From assembly GCA_044359885.1 (NCBI GenBank), contig JBIKLI010000269.1, positions 1 to 6,116 of the forward strand: 6,116 nucleotides of DNA. The letters are read 5' to 3'. Shown here in pieces: positions 1 through 5,845 of the stretch. Each line of letters begins with the position of its first letter. Position 1 is the first letter of the stretch. The DNA comes from CAIOSQ01 sp044359885 (GTDB lineage: Bacteria > Pseudomonadota > Alphaproteobacteria > CACIAM-22H2). The translations under genes were made by a program, and so were the position numbers. The notes under the pieces are model-generated. The model was given only the letters and a program-made list of their open reading frames with translations, had not been told where the DNA came from and searched no databases.

Positions 1-1
1 G

Positions 2-937
2 ATCCAGTCGATGCACCGGCTGGCGCGGGCCGAAGGCATCGCCCTGGCGCAGGCGGCCGCGCGTCTGGTCGAGACCGACGAGATCCGCGGCCCGGCGCGG
101 GCCGGGCTGCGGCGTTTCCTCGACGATCTCGGCCGCTGGCGTGCCGCCCTCGCGACCCAGTCCCACGCCGACGTGATGGGGATCGTGCTGGACGAGTCGG
201 GCTACACCGGCATGTGGCGCGACGATCGTTCGCCCGAGGCGCCCGGACGGCTGGAGAACCTCAAGGAATTCGTCTCGGCGCTGGAGCAGTTCGACACGCT
301 GCGCGGCTTCCTCGAGCATGTCTCGCTGGTCATGGAGAATGCCGAGGCGGCGCCCGGCGACATGGTCAGCCTGATGACCCTGCACAGCGCCAAGGGCCTC
401 GAGTTCGACGTCGTGTTCCTGCCCGGCTGGGAGGAGGGGCTGTTCCCCCATCCGCGCGCGCTCGACGAAAAGGGGGCGGCGGCTCTGGAAGAGGAGCGGC
501 GGCTGGCCCATGTCGGGCTGACGCGGGCGCGGCGCCGCGCCTATGTCAGCTTCGCGGCGAACCGGCGCATCCACAATCTGTGGCAATCCGCGATCCCCTC
601 GCGCTTCGTCGACGAATTGCCGGACGATCATGTCGAGCGCGTCGTCCAGCCGGGGCTGTGGGCCGGCGGACGCCGCCGCGATCGCGACGACGGTTTCGAC
701 CAGACGCCCCAATGGGTGTCAGCGCCTGCCGCCCCGGCGCGCCGTCCCGCGCCCCTGCCGGCGCCGGAGCTTTCCGTGCCGAGGCGTGTCGCACCGTCCG
801 GCATCGCGGTCGGCGATCGCGTCTTCCACGAAAAATTCGGCTATGGTTCGGTGCGCGGGATCGAGGCCGGCAAGCTCGAGGTCGAATTCCCGACCGGCCG
901 CAAGAAGGTGATGGACAGCTTCGTCCGCAAGGCATGA
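2..937 (+). CDS. uvrD: UvrD/PcrA-type ATP-dependent DNA helicase, C-terminal part (5' end outside window)
   Basis: This is a superfamily 1A 3'-5' DNA helicase that acts in nucleotide excision and mismatch repair. The frame is open to the window edge, so the ATP-binding Walker A and the first helicase domain lie upstream. About 311 codons are visible. Counting from the Met codon at 11, helicase motif V (VSLMTLHSAKGLEF) is at about residues 119-132 and motif VI (EERRLAHVGLTRARRR) at about 161-176, with its arginine finger. A disordered Arg/Pro/Ala-rich linker follows (about 215-262), then a small Tudor-like C-terminal domain (VGDRVFHEKFGYGSV, about 266-308), which in PcrA/UvrD contacts RNA polymerase. 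The gene ends 7 nt before prmA, suggesting a shared transcript. The family is clear. The choice of UvrD over Rep rests on the C-terminal Tudor-like domain. The Met at 11 is internal, not the start. Confidence 0.95.
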   Translation: MQSMHRLARAEGIALAQAAARLVETDEIRGPARAGLRRFLDDLGRWRAALATQSHADVMGIVLDESGYTGMWRDDRSPEAPGRLENLKEFVSALEQFDTLRGFLEHVSLVMENAEAAPGDMVSLMTLHSAKGLEFDVVFLPGWEEGLFPHPRALDEKGAAALEEERRLAHVGLTRARRRAYVSFAANRRIHNLWQSAIPSRFVDELPDDHVERVVQPGLWAGGRRRDRDDGFDQTPQWVSAPAAPARRPAPLPAPELSVPRRVAPSGIAVGDRVFHEKFGYGSVRGIEAGKLEVEFPTGRKKVMDSFVRKA

Positions 938-944
938 CAGCGCC

Positions 945-1829
945 ATGACGCGTCCCTGGCAGATCCGTCTCGTCGTCGACCCGATCGCCGAGCGCGCCTT
1001 CGGGCTGGCGCTCGAACCCGTGGCGCAGTCGATCGCCGCCTTCGAGACCGCCCCGGGCGGGCCATGGCAGGTCGATGCGATCTTTCCGGCCGACACCGAA
1101 CCCCGGACGATCGAGGCCTGTCTCGCCGCCGCGGCCGCGTCGATCGGTCGATCGCCGCCGCTGGTGGTCGCTTCGCCCGTGCCCGATGTCGACTGGGTGG
1201 CCGAGAACCAGCGCAGCTTCCCGCCGCTGTCGATCGGTCGTTTCCATGTCCGCGGCAGCCATGTCGAGGGGCCGTCGCCGCCCGGGGCCTGGCGGATCGA
1301 ACTCGATGCCGGCATCGCCTTCGGATCGGGCGAGCACGCGACCACGCAAGGCTGCCTGCTGGCCATCGCGGCGGCGGCCCGGCGCCGGGTGCCGCGCCGC
1401 GCCCTCGATCTGGGCTGCGGCTCGGCGATCCTCGCCATCGCCCTGGCGCGTGCCGGCGTTCCGGACGTGCTGGCCAGCGACATCGATCGGGATTCGGTCC
1501 GGGTCGCGGCCGAGAACCTGAAACTGAACGGCGTGGCGCGCCAGGTGCGCGTCCTGGTCTCGGATGGCTTCGCGCGGCTGCCGCGGCGCGGCGGGTTCGA
1601 TTTCGCCGTCGCGAACATCCTGGCCGGGCCCCTGGTACGGCTGGCACCGCGCCTGTCGCGGGCTCTGGCCCCCGGCGGTCGCCTCGTCCTGTCGGGGCTG
1701 CTGGCCGATCAGGAGCGCGAGGTCGTGGCGGCCTATCGCGGCCAGCGGCTCGCCTTCGTCGGCCGGCGCGCGATCATGGGCTGGCACACGCTGGAGTTCC
1801 GGCGCCGGCCAGGCGGGGCGCCCGGCTGA
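945..1829 (+). CDS. prmA: Ribosomal protein L11 methyltransferase (PrmA)
   Basis: This cytoplasmic S-adenosylmethionine-dependent enzyme trimethylates amino groups of ribosomal protein L11. The product is 294 aa, the usual family length. Residues about 1-105 form the substrate-recognition domain, ending in the family-typical segment DWVAENQRSFPPLSIGRF (83-100). The PrmA signature GIAFGSGEHATT is at 123-134. Methyltransferase motif I (DLGCGSAILAIA, 155-166) binds SAM, and the acidic motif ASDID is at 177-181. The post-motif VANILAGPL (222-230) corresponds to the NxxA active-site loop. The ATG lies 7 nt after the uvrD stop with only a weak AAGG 12 nt upstream, so translational coupling to uvrD is likely. 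No start closer to uvrD fits better. The gene converges on the minus-strand DUF1127 gene. Function is secure from the motifs; operon membership is inferred. Confidence 0.95.
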   Translation: MTRPWQIRLVVDPIAERAFGLALEPVAQSIAAFETAPGGPWQVDAIFPADTEPRTIEACLAAAAASIGRSPPLVVASPVPDVDWVAENQRSFPPLSIGRFHVRGSHVEGPSPPGAWRIELDAGIAFGSGEHATTQGCLLAIAAAARRRVPRRALDLGCGSAILAIALARAGVPDVLASDIDRDSVRVAAENLKLNGVARQVRVLVSDGFARLPRRGGFDFAVANILAGPLVRLAPRLSRALAPGGRLVLSGLLADQEREVVAAYRGQRLAFVGRRAIMGWHTLEFRRRPGGAPG

Positions 1830-1832
1830 AGC

Positions 1833-1877
1833 CCTGGGCTGGAAAAGCCTGGGCTGGAAAAGCCTGGGCTGGAAAAG
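1833..1877. repeat. Three perfect tandem copies of a 15-bp repeat
   Basis: The unit CCTGGGCTGGAAAAG occurs three times without mismatch at 1833-1847, 1848-1862 and 1863-1877. The array begins 3 nt after the prmA stop codon and ends 3 nt before the hairpin arm at 1881. The copies are directly adjacent with no spacers, so this is a minisatellite-type tandem repeat. On the minus strand each copy reads as a CTTTTCC tract followed by AGCCCAGG, so the array lies in the 3' tail of a transcript from the DUF1127 gene. Perfect identity suggests recent expansion by replication slippage. The copy number may vary between strains. Confidence 0.9.
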
Positions 1878-1880
1878 GTT

Positions 1881-1909
1881 GCGGCGGCTCCCCGGTGGGG
1901 AGCCGCCGC
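1881..1909 (-). terminator. 13-bp GC-rich hairpin at convergent junction, probable terminator for the DUF1127 gene
   Basis: A perfect 13-bp stem (GCGGCGGCTCCCC pairing with GGGGAGCCGCCGC) closes a 3-nt loop at 1894-1896. Read on the minus strand it lies 44 nt past the DUF1127 stop codon and is followed by AACCTTTTCC, a short imperfect T tract. Read on the plus strand, 51 nt past the prmA stop, it is followed only by GC-rich sequence, so it is a poor intrinsic terminator in that direction, though it could still protect the 3' end of the uvrD-prmA transcript. The stem is very strong. Termination activity is inferred. Confidence 0.65.
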
Positions 1910-1953
1910 CGCGCGCCCGCGTCCGGCCGAAGCCGGGAGGGGGAGGGATGGCC

Positions 1954-2334
1954 TCAGGCCGCCGCCTGGCGCGCGTTGTCGTTGCCGGGCTGGCGGTCGG
2001 CCGGCGCGGGCGTGGCCACCGCCGGTTCCGGTGCCCAGAGACCGGCGGCGACGCGGGGGATTTCCGCCCGCGAGATGCCGATATCGTCGAGCAGGCGCGG
2101 GTCGAGCGCCCGGAGTTCGGACAGGGCGGCCCGGTAGCGGCGCCACGCGGCGAGGCGGGCGATCAAGCGCCCGATGGCCCGGCCGGCGGTGCGCAGGCCG
2201 TCGGCGACGGCCTCTGCCCGCGCCTGCGCGGCCATGCGCTGCGCTTCGGCCAGCGTCGCGAGGCGCTGCTGCGCGGCGATGTCGGTACGGATCTGCGCCA
2301 GGCGCAGCAGTTCGGTTTCGGAATAGGTCAACAT
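1954..2334 (-). CDS. DUF1127 domain-containing protein
   Basis: This is a 126-aa protein of unproven function. The DUF1127 (YjiS-like) core lies at about residues 62-93: AAWRRYRAALSELRALDPRL followed by LDDIGISRAEI, matching the family pattern of an Arg-rich helix, then L-x-x-L-D-x-R-L-L-x-D-I-G-x-S-R. Small DUF1127 proteins of alphaproteobacteria have been linked to RNA turnover and to phosphate and carbon metabolism; whether that applies here is unknown. Residues about 1-60 are rich in Ala, Glu, Gln and Arg and look helical, possibly coiled-coil. Residues about 97-126 form an Ala/Pro-rich tail ending NDNARQAAA. The ATG at 2334 was chosen because GGAGA sits 8 nt upstream. The frame stays open to an ATG at 2511, but that extension looks unlike protein. 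No signal peptide or membrane segment is seen. It is transcribed divergently from pepP. Confidence 0.85.
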   Translation of the reverse strand: MLTYSETELLRLAQIRTDIAAQQRLATLAEAQRMAAQARAEAVADGLRTAGRAIGRLIARLAAWRRYRAALSELRALDPRLLDDIGISRAEIPRVAAGLWAPEPAVATPAPADRQPGNDNARQAAA

Positions 2335-2340
2335 CTCGGT

Positions 2341-2347
2341 CTTCTCC
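2341..2347 (-). promoter_or_regulatory. Ribosome binding site that sets the DUF1127 gene start
   Basis: On the minus strand GGAGAAG covers 2347 down to 2341, with its GGAGA core 8 nt before the ATG at 2334. It is a good Shine-Dalgarno match and supports the 126-aa start over the longer open frame that begins at 2511. Confidence 0.6.
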
Positions 2348-2439
2348 GGAATGCGGCCTCGGCCTGCCCCGGGGGCACTCGCCGCCGGCCGCTTTCGATG
2401 CCGGGAAAATAGGGACGGGTGGAGAAACAAGGAGAGGCG

Positions 2440-2456
2440 ATGCTGCGCCGCAGCAT
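2440..2456. promoter_or_regulatory. 17-bp operator-like palindrome in the divergent DUF1127/pepP promoter region
   Basis: ATGCTGCG and CGCAGCAT form perfect 8-bp arms around one central base. The site lies in the 256-nt divergent region, 106 nt before the DUF1127 start and 135 nt before the pepP start. It abuts an AT-rich patch (TTGCAATTTATGAAT, 2457-2471) that stands out in this GC-rich DNA and could supply a minus-strand -10 element. The symmetry is directly visible. Binding by a dimeric regulator is inferred, and no family is assigned. The rest of the region shows only a minor 13-bp palindrome at 2365-2377 and the candidate promoter at 2520-2548. Confidence 0.35.
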
Positions 2457-2519
2457 TGCAATTTATGAATGGCTCGAAGTGGGCCGGGACAGCGTTCTCC
2501 CGCGGGTCCACCCCGGGGA

Positions 2520-2548
2520 TTGCGGCGTCCCCGGCCCTCGCCTAGGCT
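2520..2548 (+). promoter_or_regulatory. Candidate sigma-70 type promoter for pepP
   Basis: TTGCGG (2520-2525) and TAGGCT (2543-2548) are separated by exactly 17 nt, keeping the TTG of the -35 and the TA...T of the -10. A transcript would start at about 2555. That leaves only about 12 nt before the ATG at 2567 but about 36 nt before the ATG at 2591, which favours the latter as the start. The match is partial, so this is a candidate only. Confidence 0.35.
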
Positions 2549-2579
2549 TCCCGTCCAGCGCGATCCATGAGCCGGGAGC

Positions 2580-2584
2580 AGGGG
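2580..2584 (+). promoter_or_regulatory. Ribosome binding site favouring the pepP start at 2591
   Basis: AGGGG lies 6 nt before the ATG at 2591. The in-frame ATG at 2567 has no Shine-Dalgarno match. Further in-frame candidates are the ATG at 2678 (GGGGA 5 nt upstream) and the ATG at 2831 (no clear site). Confidence 0.5.
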
Positions 2585-2590
2585 CCAGCG

Positions 2591-4648
2591 ATGTCCGTCG
2601 ATCAGACCAGCCGCGGCGAGGCTGCCGCCGATTTGCACCAAGCCTGCCAAGATATTGCCATATCTCTGGGGACGGGGATGAGCGGCGGGCAATTGGGGGC
2701 GCTGCTGGCCGGCGTCGCCGCCGCGCCGATGGCCGAGGACAGCGAGGCCTGGCTGAAGCTGGCCGGCGGATCCCTGGCGCCGGCACAGCGTGCGGCCCTG
2801 GTGGCGCTACAGGCACGCGTTGCCAAAGATATGCCGGAATCTCATGGCTTGCCGGGCTGGGAGCCGGGCCGGGTCGGGCGGCTGCGCGCCGAACTCGCCC
2901 GGCGCGAGCTTTCCGGGTTCCTGTGTCCCCGGGGCGACGAGCATCAGGGCGAATATGTCGCCCCCTATGCCGAGCGCCTGTACTGGCTGACCGGCTTTAC
3001 CGGCTCCGCCGGTCTCGCCATCGTGCTCGCCGATCGCGCGGCGATCTTCGTCGACGGGCGCTACACGCTGCAGGTGCAAAGCCAGGTCGATGGCGGCGTC
3101 TTCGAGTATCGGCACCTCACCGAGTCGCCGCCCGGCGACTGGCTGGCGGCGCATGCGCCGCGCGGCGGCCGGATCGGCTTCGATGCCAGGTTGCATACGC
3201 CCGAGGGCCTGGCCCGGCTGCGCGCCGGCGCGGAACGGGCGGGGGCCGAACTCGTGGCGCTCGACGACGATCCGGTCGACATCGCCTGGCTGCGCAAGCC
3301 GCCCGCGCCCATCGCGCCGATCGTCGCGCATCCCGAGCGTTTTGCCGGCCGTTCCAGCGCCGCCAAGCGGCTGGAGATCGCCGAAGCCCTCGGCCGCGAC
3401 GGGATCGGCGCGGCCGTCATCTCCGATCCCGCGTCCATCGCCTGGCTGCTCAACGTGCGCGGCGCCGACGTGCCGCATACGCCGCTGCCGCTGTCCTACG
3501 CGATCCTCGACGCGCGGGGCGAGGTCGACTGGTTCGTGGAGCCGCTGAAGCTCTCCCCCGGCCTTGCGGGGCAGCTGGGCAATCCCGTGCGCATCCAGCC
3601 GCCCGTGGCCTTCGCGGCGGCGCTCGACCGCCTGGGCGAATCCAGGACGCGCGTGCATCTCGACGCCGCGACCGCCTCGGTCTGGATCCAGGACAGGCTG
3701 GCCCGGGCCGGCGCCCAGATCCAGCGCGGCCAGGATCCCTGCGCGCTGCCGAAGGCGCGCAAGAACGACGGCGAGCTCGCCGGGGCGCGGGCGGCGCATC
3801 TGCGCGACGCGGTGGCGCTGGCGCGCTTCCTCGCCTGGTTCGCGGCGACGGCGCCGTCGGGCGGGCTCGACGAGCTGACGGTCGCCGAGCGGCTGCTGGA
3901 GCTGCGCCGGGCCGGGGAGCATTTCCGCGACACCAGCTTCGACACCATCTCCGGCGCCGGCCCGAACGGGGCGATCGTCCATTACCGCTCGACGCCGGCG
4001 ACCAACCGGCGACTCGCCCCGGGCGAACTCTTCCTGCTCGATTCGGGCGCGCAGTATCTCGACGGCACCACCGACGTGACCCGCACGATGGCCGTCGGTG
4101 CGCCGGACGCCGAGCATCGCGACCGCTTCACCCGCGTGCTCAAGGGCCATATCGCCCTGGCCACGGCGCGGTTCCCGCGCGGCACGACGGGCTCGCAGCT
4201 GGACGTCCTCGCGCGCCGCCCGCTCTGGGAGGCGGGCCTCGATTTCGATCATGGCACCGGCCATGGCGTCGGCAGCTATCTTTCCGTCCACGAAGGGCCG
4301 CATCGGATCTCGAAGATGCCGAACACGGTGGCCCTGGAGCCCGGCATGATCGTCTCGAACGAGCCCGGCTACTACCGCACCGGCGCCTACGGTATCCGCA
4401 TCGAGAACCTGATCGCCGTCCGCGCCATCGACCTCCCGGGCGCCGAACGTCCGATGCTGGGCTTCGAGACGCTGACGCTGTGCGCGATCGATCGCGCCCT
4501 GATCGAACCGGCGCTGATGACGCCCGCGGAGATCGCGTGGCTCGACGCCTATCACGCGCGGGTGCGCGAGGCGGTCGGTCCCCTGCTCGATCCCGGCGCG
4601 GCCGCCTGGCTGGCCGAGGCGACCCGGCCCATCGCCGCTTCGCGCTGA
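2591..4648 (+). CDS. pepP: Aminopeptidase P family protein (Xaa-Pro aminopeptidase, M24B) with N-terminal extension
   Basis: This metallopeptidase removes N-terminal residues that precede proline and is probably cytoplasmic, as no signal peptide is visible. From the ATG at 2591 it is 685 aa. Two creatinase-like N-terminal domains (from about residue 90; WLTGFTGSAG, then SIAWLLNVRGADVPHTPLPLS) precede the pita-bread catalytic domain. The dinuclear metal ligands match human XPNPEP1: D484 and D495 (LDSGAQYLDGTTDVTRT), H558 (GTGHGVGS), E591 (SNEPGYY) and E605 (RIENL). The catalytic histidines are H464, H554 and H567. A C-terminal M24 domain follows to about 675. Family members are usually about 600 aa, so residues 1-80 are extra (see findings). 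Starting at the ATG at 2831 would give 605 aa, the standard length. The family is certain; the exact start is not. The gene stands alone, divergent from the DUF1127 gene, with no clear terminator after it. Confidence 0.93.
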   Translation: MSVDQTSRGEAAADLHQACQDIAISLGTGMSGGQLGALLAGVAAAPMAEDSEAWLKLAGGSLAPAQRAALVALQARVAKDMPESHGLPGWEPGRVGRLRAELARRELSGFLCPRGDEHQGEYVAPYAERLYWLTGFTGSAGLAIVLADRAAIFVDGRYTLQVQSQVDGGVFEYRHLTESPPGDWLAAHAPRGGRIGFDARLHTPEGLARLRAGAERAGAELVALDDDPVDIAWLRKPPAPIAPIVAHPERFAGRSSAAKRLEIAEALGRDGIGAAVISDPASIAWLLNVRGADVPHTPLPLSYAILDARGEVDWFVEPLKLSPGLAGQLGNPVRIQPPVAFAAALDRLGESRTRVHLDAATASVWIQDRLARAGAQIQRGQDPCALPKARKNDGELAGARAAHLRDAVALARFLAWFAATAPSGGLDELTVAERLLELRRAGEHFRDTSFDTISGAGPNGAIVHYRSTPATNRRLAPGELFLLDSGAQYLDGTTDVTRTMAVGAPDAEHRDRFTRVLKGHIALATARFPRGTTGSQLDVLARRPLWEAGLDFDHGTGHGVGSYLSVHEGPHRISKMPNTVALEPGMIVSNEPGYYRTGAYGIRIENLIAVRAIDLPGAERPMLGFETLTLCAIDRALIEPALMTPAEIAWLDAYHARVREAVGPLLDPGAAAWLAEATRPIAASR
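2647..2669. repeat. AT-rich inverted repeat inside the 5' part of pepP
   Basis: AGATAT (2650-2655) and ATATCT (2660-2665) are perfect 6-bp arms around TGCC. Outer CCA (2647-2649) and TGG (2667-2669) extend the symmetry, with one unpaired C at 2666. It is an AT-rich island in GC-rich coding DNA and contains the rare codon ATA. If pepP is really translated from the ATG at 2678 or 2831, this would be an upstream regulatory site. If it starts at 2591, the element is within codons 20-27. Confidence 0.4.
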
Positions 4649-4695
4649 GCCGCGCGCGGAAGCGACGCGTCGCGAACCATGCCGCCGGAGCGCGG

Positions 4696-4711
4696 TTGCA
4701 TACGTATTCAA
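4696..4711. promoter_or_regulatory. LacI-family-like operator upstream of the sugar ABC transporter genes
   Basis: TTGCATACGTATTCAA is a 16-bp inverted repeat with 7 of 8 symmetric pairs and a central CpG. LacI/GalR-family operators have this architecture: half-sites with TG/CA ends around a central CG. It is an AT-rich patch in GC-rich DNA, centred about 63 nt before the ATPase ATG, and overlaps the -35 of the candidate promoter, as expected for a repressor site. The symmetry is seen directly. The regulator family is inferred from operator shape and from the downstream sugar transporter. No regulator gene is in the window. Confidence 0.5.
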
Positions 4712-4724
4712 GCTCTGCCAAATT
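4696..4724 (+). promoter_or_regulatory. Candidate sigma-70 type promoter for the sugar ABC transporter operon
   Basis: TTGCAT (4696-4701) and CAAATT (4719-4724) are spaced by 17 nt. The -10 match is weak, but this is the most AT-rich part of the 118-nt gap between pepP and the ATPase gene. A start at about 4731 would leave a leader of about 36 nt. An 11-bp direct repeat, CCGCCGGAGCG, flanks it at 4682-4692 and 4727-4737. Confidence 0.35.
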
Positions 4725-4766
4725 CCCCGCCGGAGCGGGCAACGTGACGGGAGCACGGGATCTCGG

Positions 4767-5816
4767 ATGGTCGCGGTCGCGCTGGAAGGAGTGACCAAGC
4801 GCTGGGGCGACGTCGTCGCCGTGCGCGGCATCGATCTTGCCATTTCCGACCGCGAATTCGTCGTGCTGCTCGGGCCTTCGGGCTGCGGCAAGACCACGAC
4901 GATGCGCATGATCGCCGGGCTCGAGGATCCGACCGCCGGGCGGATCCTGATCGGCGGCCGGGTGGTCAACGACCTGGAGCCCAAGGACCGCGACGTCGCG
5001 ATGGTGTTCCAGAACTACGGGCTCTATCCGACGATGAGCGTCTACGAGAACATACGCTTCCCGCTGAAGGTCCGCCGCATCGACCGCGCCCGCCACGACG
5101 CGATGGTACGCCGCGCGGCCGACATGGTCGAACTCGGCGCCCTGCTCGACCGGCGGCCGCGCGAACTGTCCGGCGGCCAGCGCCAGCGCGTCGCGCTCGC
5201 GCGGGCGATCGTGCGCGAACCCGCGGTGTTCCTGATGGACGAACCGCTGTCCAATCTCGACGCCAAGCTCCGGGTCTCGACCCGGGCCCAGATCAAGAAT
5301 CTTCAGCACGCGCTGGCGGTGACGACCGTGTACGTCACCCACGACCAGATCGAGGCGATGACGCTCGCCGACCGGGTCGTCGTCATGGATCGCGGCGAGA
5401 TCCAGCAGGTCGGCGCCCCGGGCGAGATCTACGACCGGCCCGCGAACGTCTTCGTCGCCGGCTTCATCGGCTCGCCGGCCATGAACCTGATCGACGGCGA
5501 GATCGCCGACGGCAGCTTCCGCGCGCCGTCGGTGCGCGTCGACGGCATGCCCCGCGTCGCGTCCGGCCGCGCCACGCTGGGCTTCCGCGCCGAGGATGCG
5601 GAGGTCGCTGCCGACGGCCAGATCGCCGCGCCGGTCTACAGCGTCGAGATGCTTGGCGACTCCACCCAGGTGACGCTGCGCATCGGGGCGACGCTGGTCG
5701 CGGCCAAGGCCCCCAAGCAGTTCCGCGCGCGCATCGGCGATCCGATCGCCCTGCGCGTGCGACCCGAGACCTGCCATCTCTTCGACCCGCGGACGGGCAA
5801 GCGGATGGCGGCGTGA
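4767..5816 (+). CDS. ABC transporter ATP-binding protein, CUT1 sugar-importer type (UgpC/MalK/MsmX-like)
   Basis: This is the cytoplasmic ATPase subunit that powers a binding-protein-dependent importer, probably for a sugar, polyol or glycerol phosphate. It is 349 aa, typical for the group. The nucleotide-binding domain shows Walker A GPSGCGKTT (36-44), Q-loop Q82, signature LSGGQ (134-138), Walker B VFLMDE (154-159, catalytic E159), D-loop SNLD (162-165) and switch H192. The phrase MDEPLSNLDAKLR is typical of CUT1 ATPases. Residues about 240-345 form the TOBE/OB regulatory domain, ending HLFDPRTGKRM. GGGA lies 6 nt before the ATG. The gene follows an operator-like site and precedes a solute-binding protein gene by 29 nt, so it likely heads the operon, which is an unusual position for the ATPase. 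All catalytic residues are present. Substrate cannot be told from the sequence, so no symbol is given. Confidence 0.93.
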   Translation: MVAVALEGVTKRWGDVVAVRGIDLAISDREFVVLLGPSGCGKTTTMRMIAGLEDPTAGRILIGGRVVNDLEPKDRDVAMVFQNYGLYPTMSVYENIRFPLKVRRIDRARHDAMVRRAADMVELGALLDRRPRELSGGQRQRVALARAIVREPAVFLMDEPLSNLDAKLRVSTRAQIKNLQHALAVTTVYVTHDQIEAMTLADRVVVMDRGEIQQVGAPGEIYDRPANVFVAGFIGSPAMNLIDGEIADGSFRAPSVRVDGMPRVASGRATLGFRAEDAEVAADGQIAAPVYSVEMLGDSTQVTLRIGATLVAAKAPKQFRARIGDPIALRVRPETCHLFDPRTGKRMAA

Positions 5817-5845
5817 CCACCGCAACGAACAGGGAGAACGGACAC

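Noticed and set aside
1833..1877. CRISPR-like array, or a pentapeptide-repeat coding segment (AWAGK in a shadow frame)
   Set aside because: The units are 15 bp and directly adjacent with no spacers, so this is not CRISPR. The frames that translate the repeat have no start with a ribosome site and no homology.
1827..2468. Readthrough of the prmA TGA into the long open frame that follows
   Set aside because: PrmA is already full length at 294 aa. The following frame is antisense to the DUF1127 gene, and its openness is explained by GC content.
2335..2511. A 59-codon N-terminal extension of the DUF1127 protein from the ATG at 2511
   Set aside because: The good ribosome site is at 2341-2347, before the ATG at 2334. 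The extension has no helical or domain character and would consume the divergent promoter region.
4650..4673. Two loop-free palindromes after pepP (CCGCGCGCGG at 4650-4659 and GCGACGCGTCGC at 4662-4673) as a terminator
   Set aside because: They have no loop beyond the symmetric bases and no following T tract. Short self-complementary CG strings are common in DNA of this composition.
2419..4794. A 791-codon open frame on the plus strand, longer than pepP
   Set aside because: It is a different frame over pepP. The translation is a low-complexity Arg/Ala/Gly-rich string with no family motifs, while the pepP frame carries every M24B ligand. Long false frames are expected at this GC content.
2807..4984. 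A 725-codon open frame on the minus strand, and similar ones at 546-1787 and 4140-5825
   Set aside because: These are antisense to well-supported genes, have Arg/Gly/Pro-rich composition, cross gene boundaries and lack recognisable domains.
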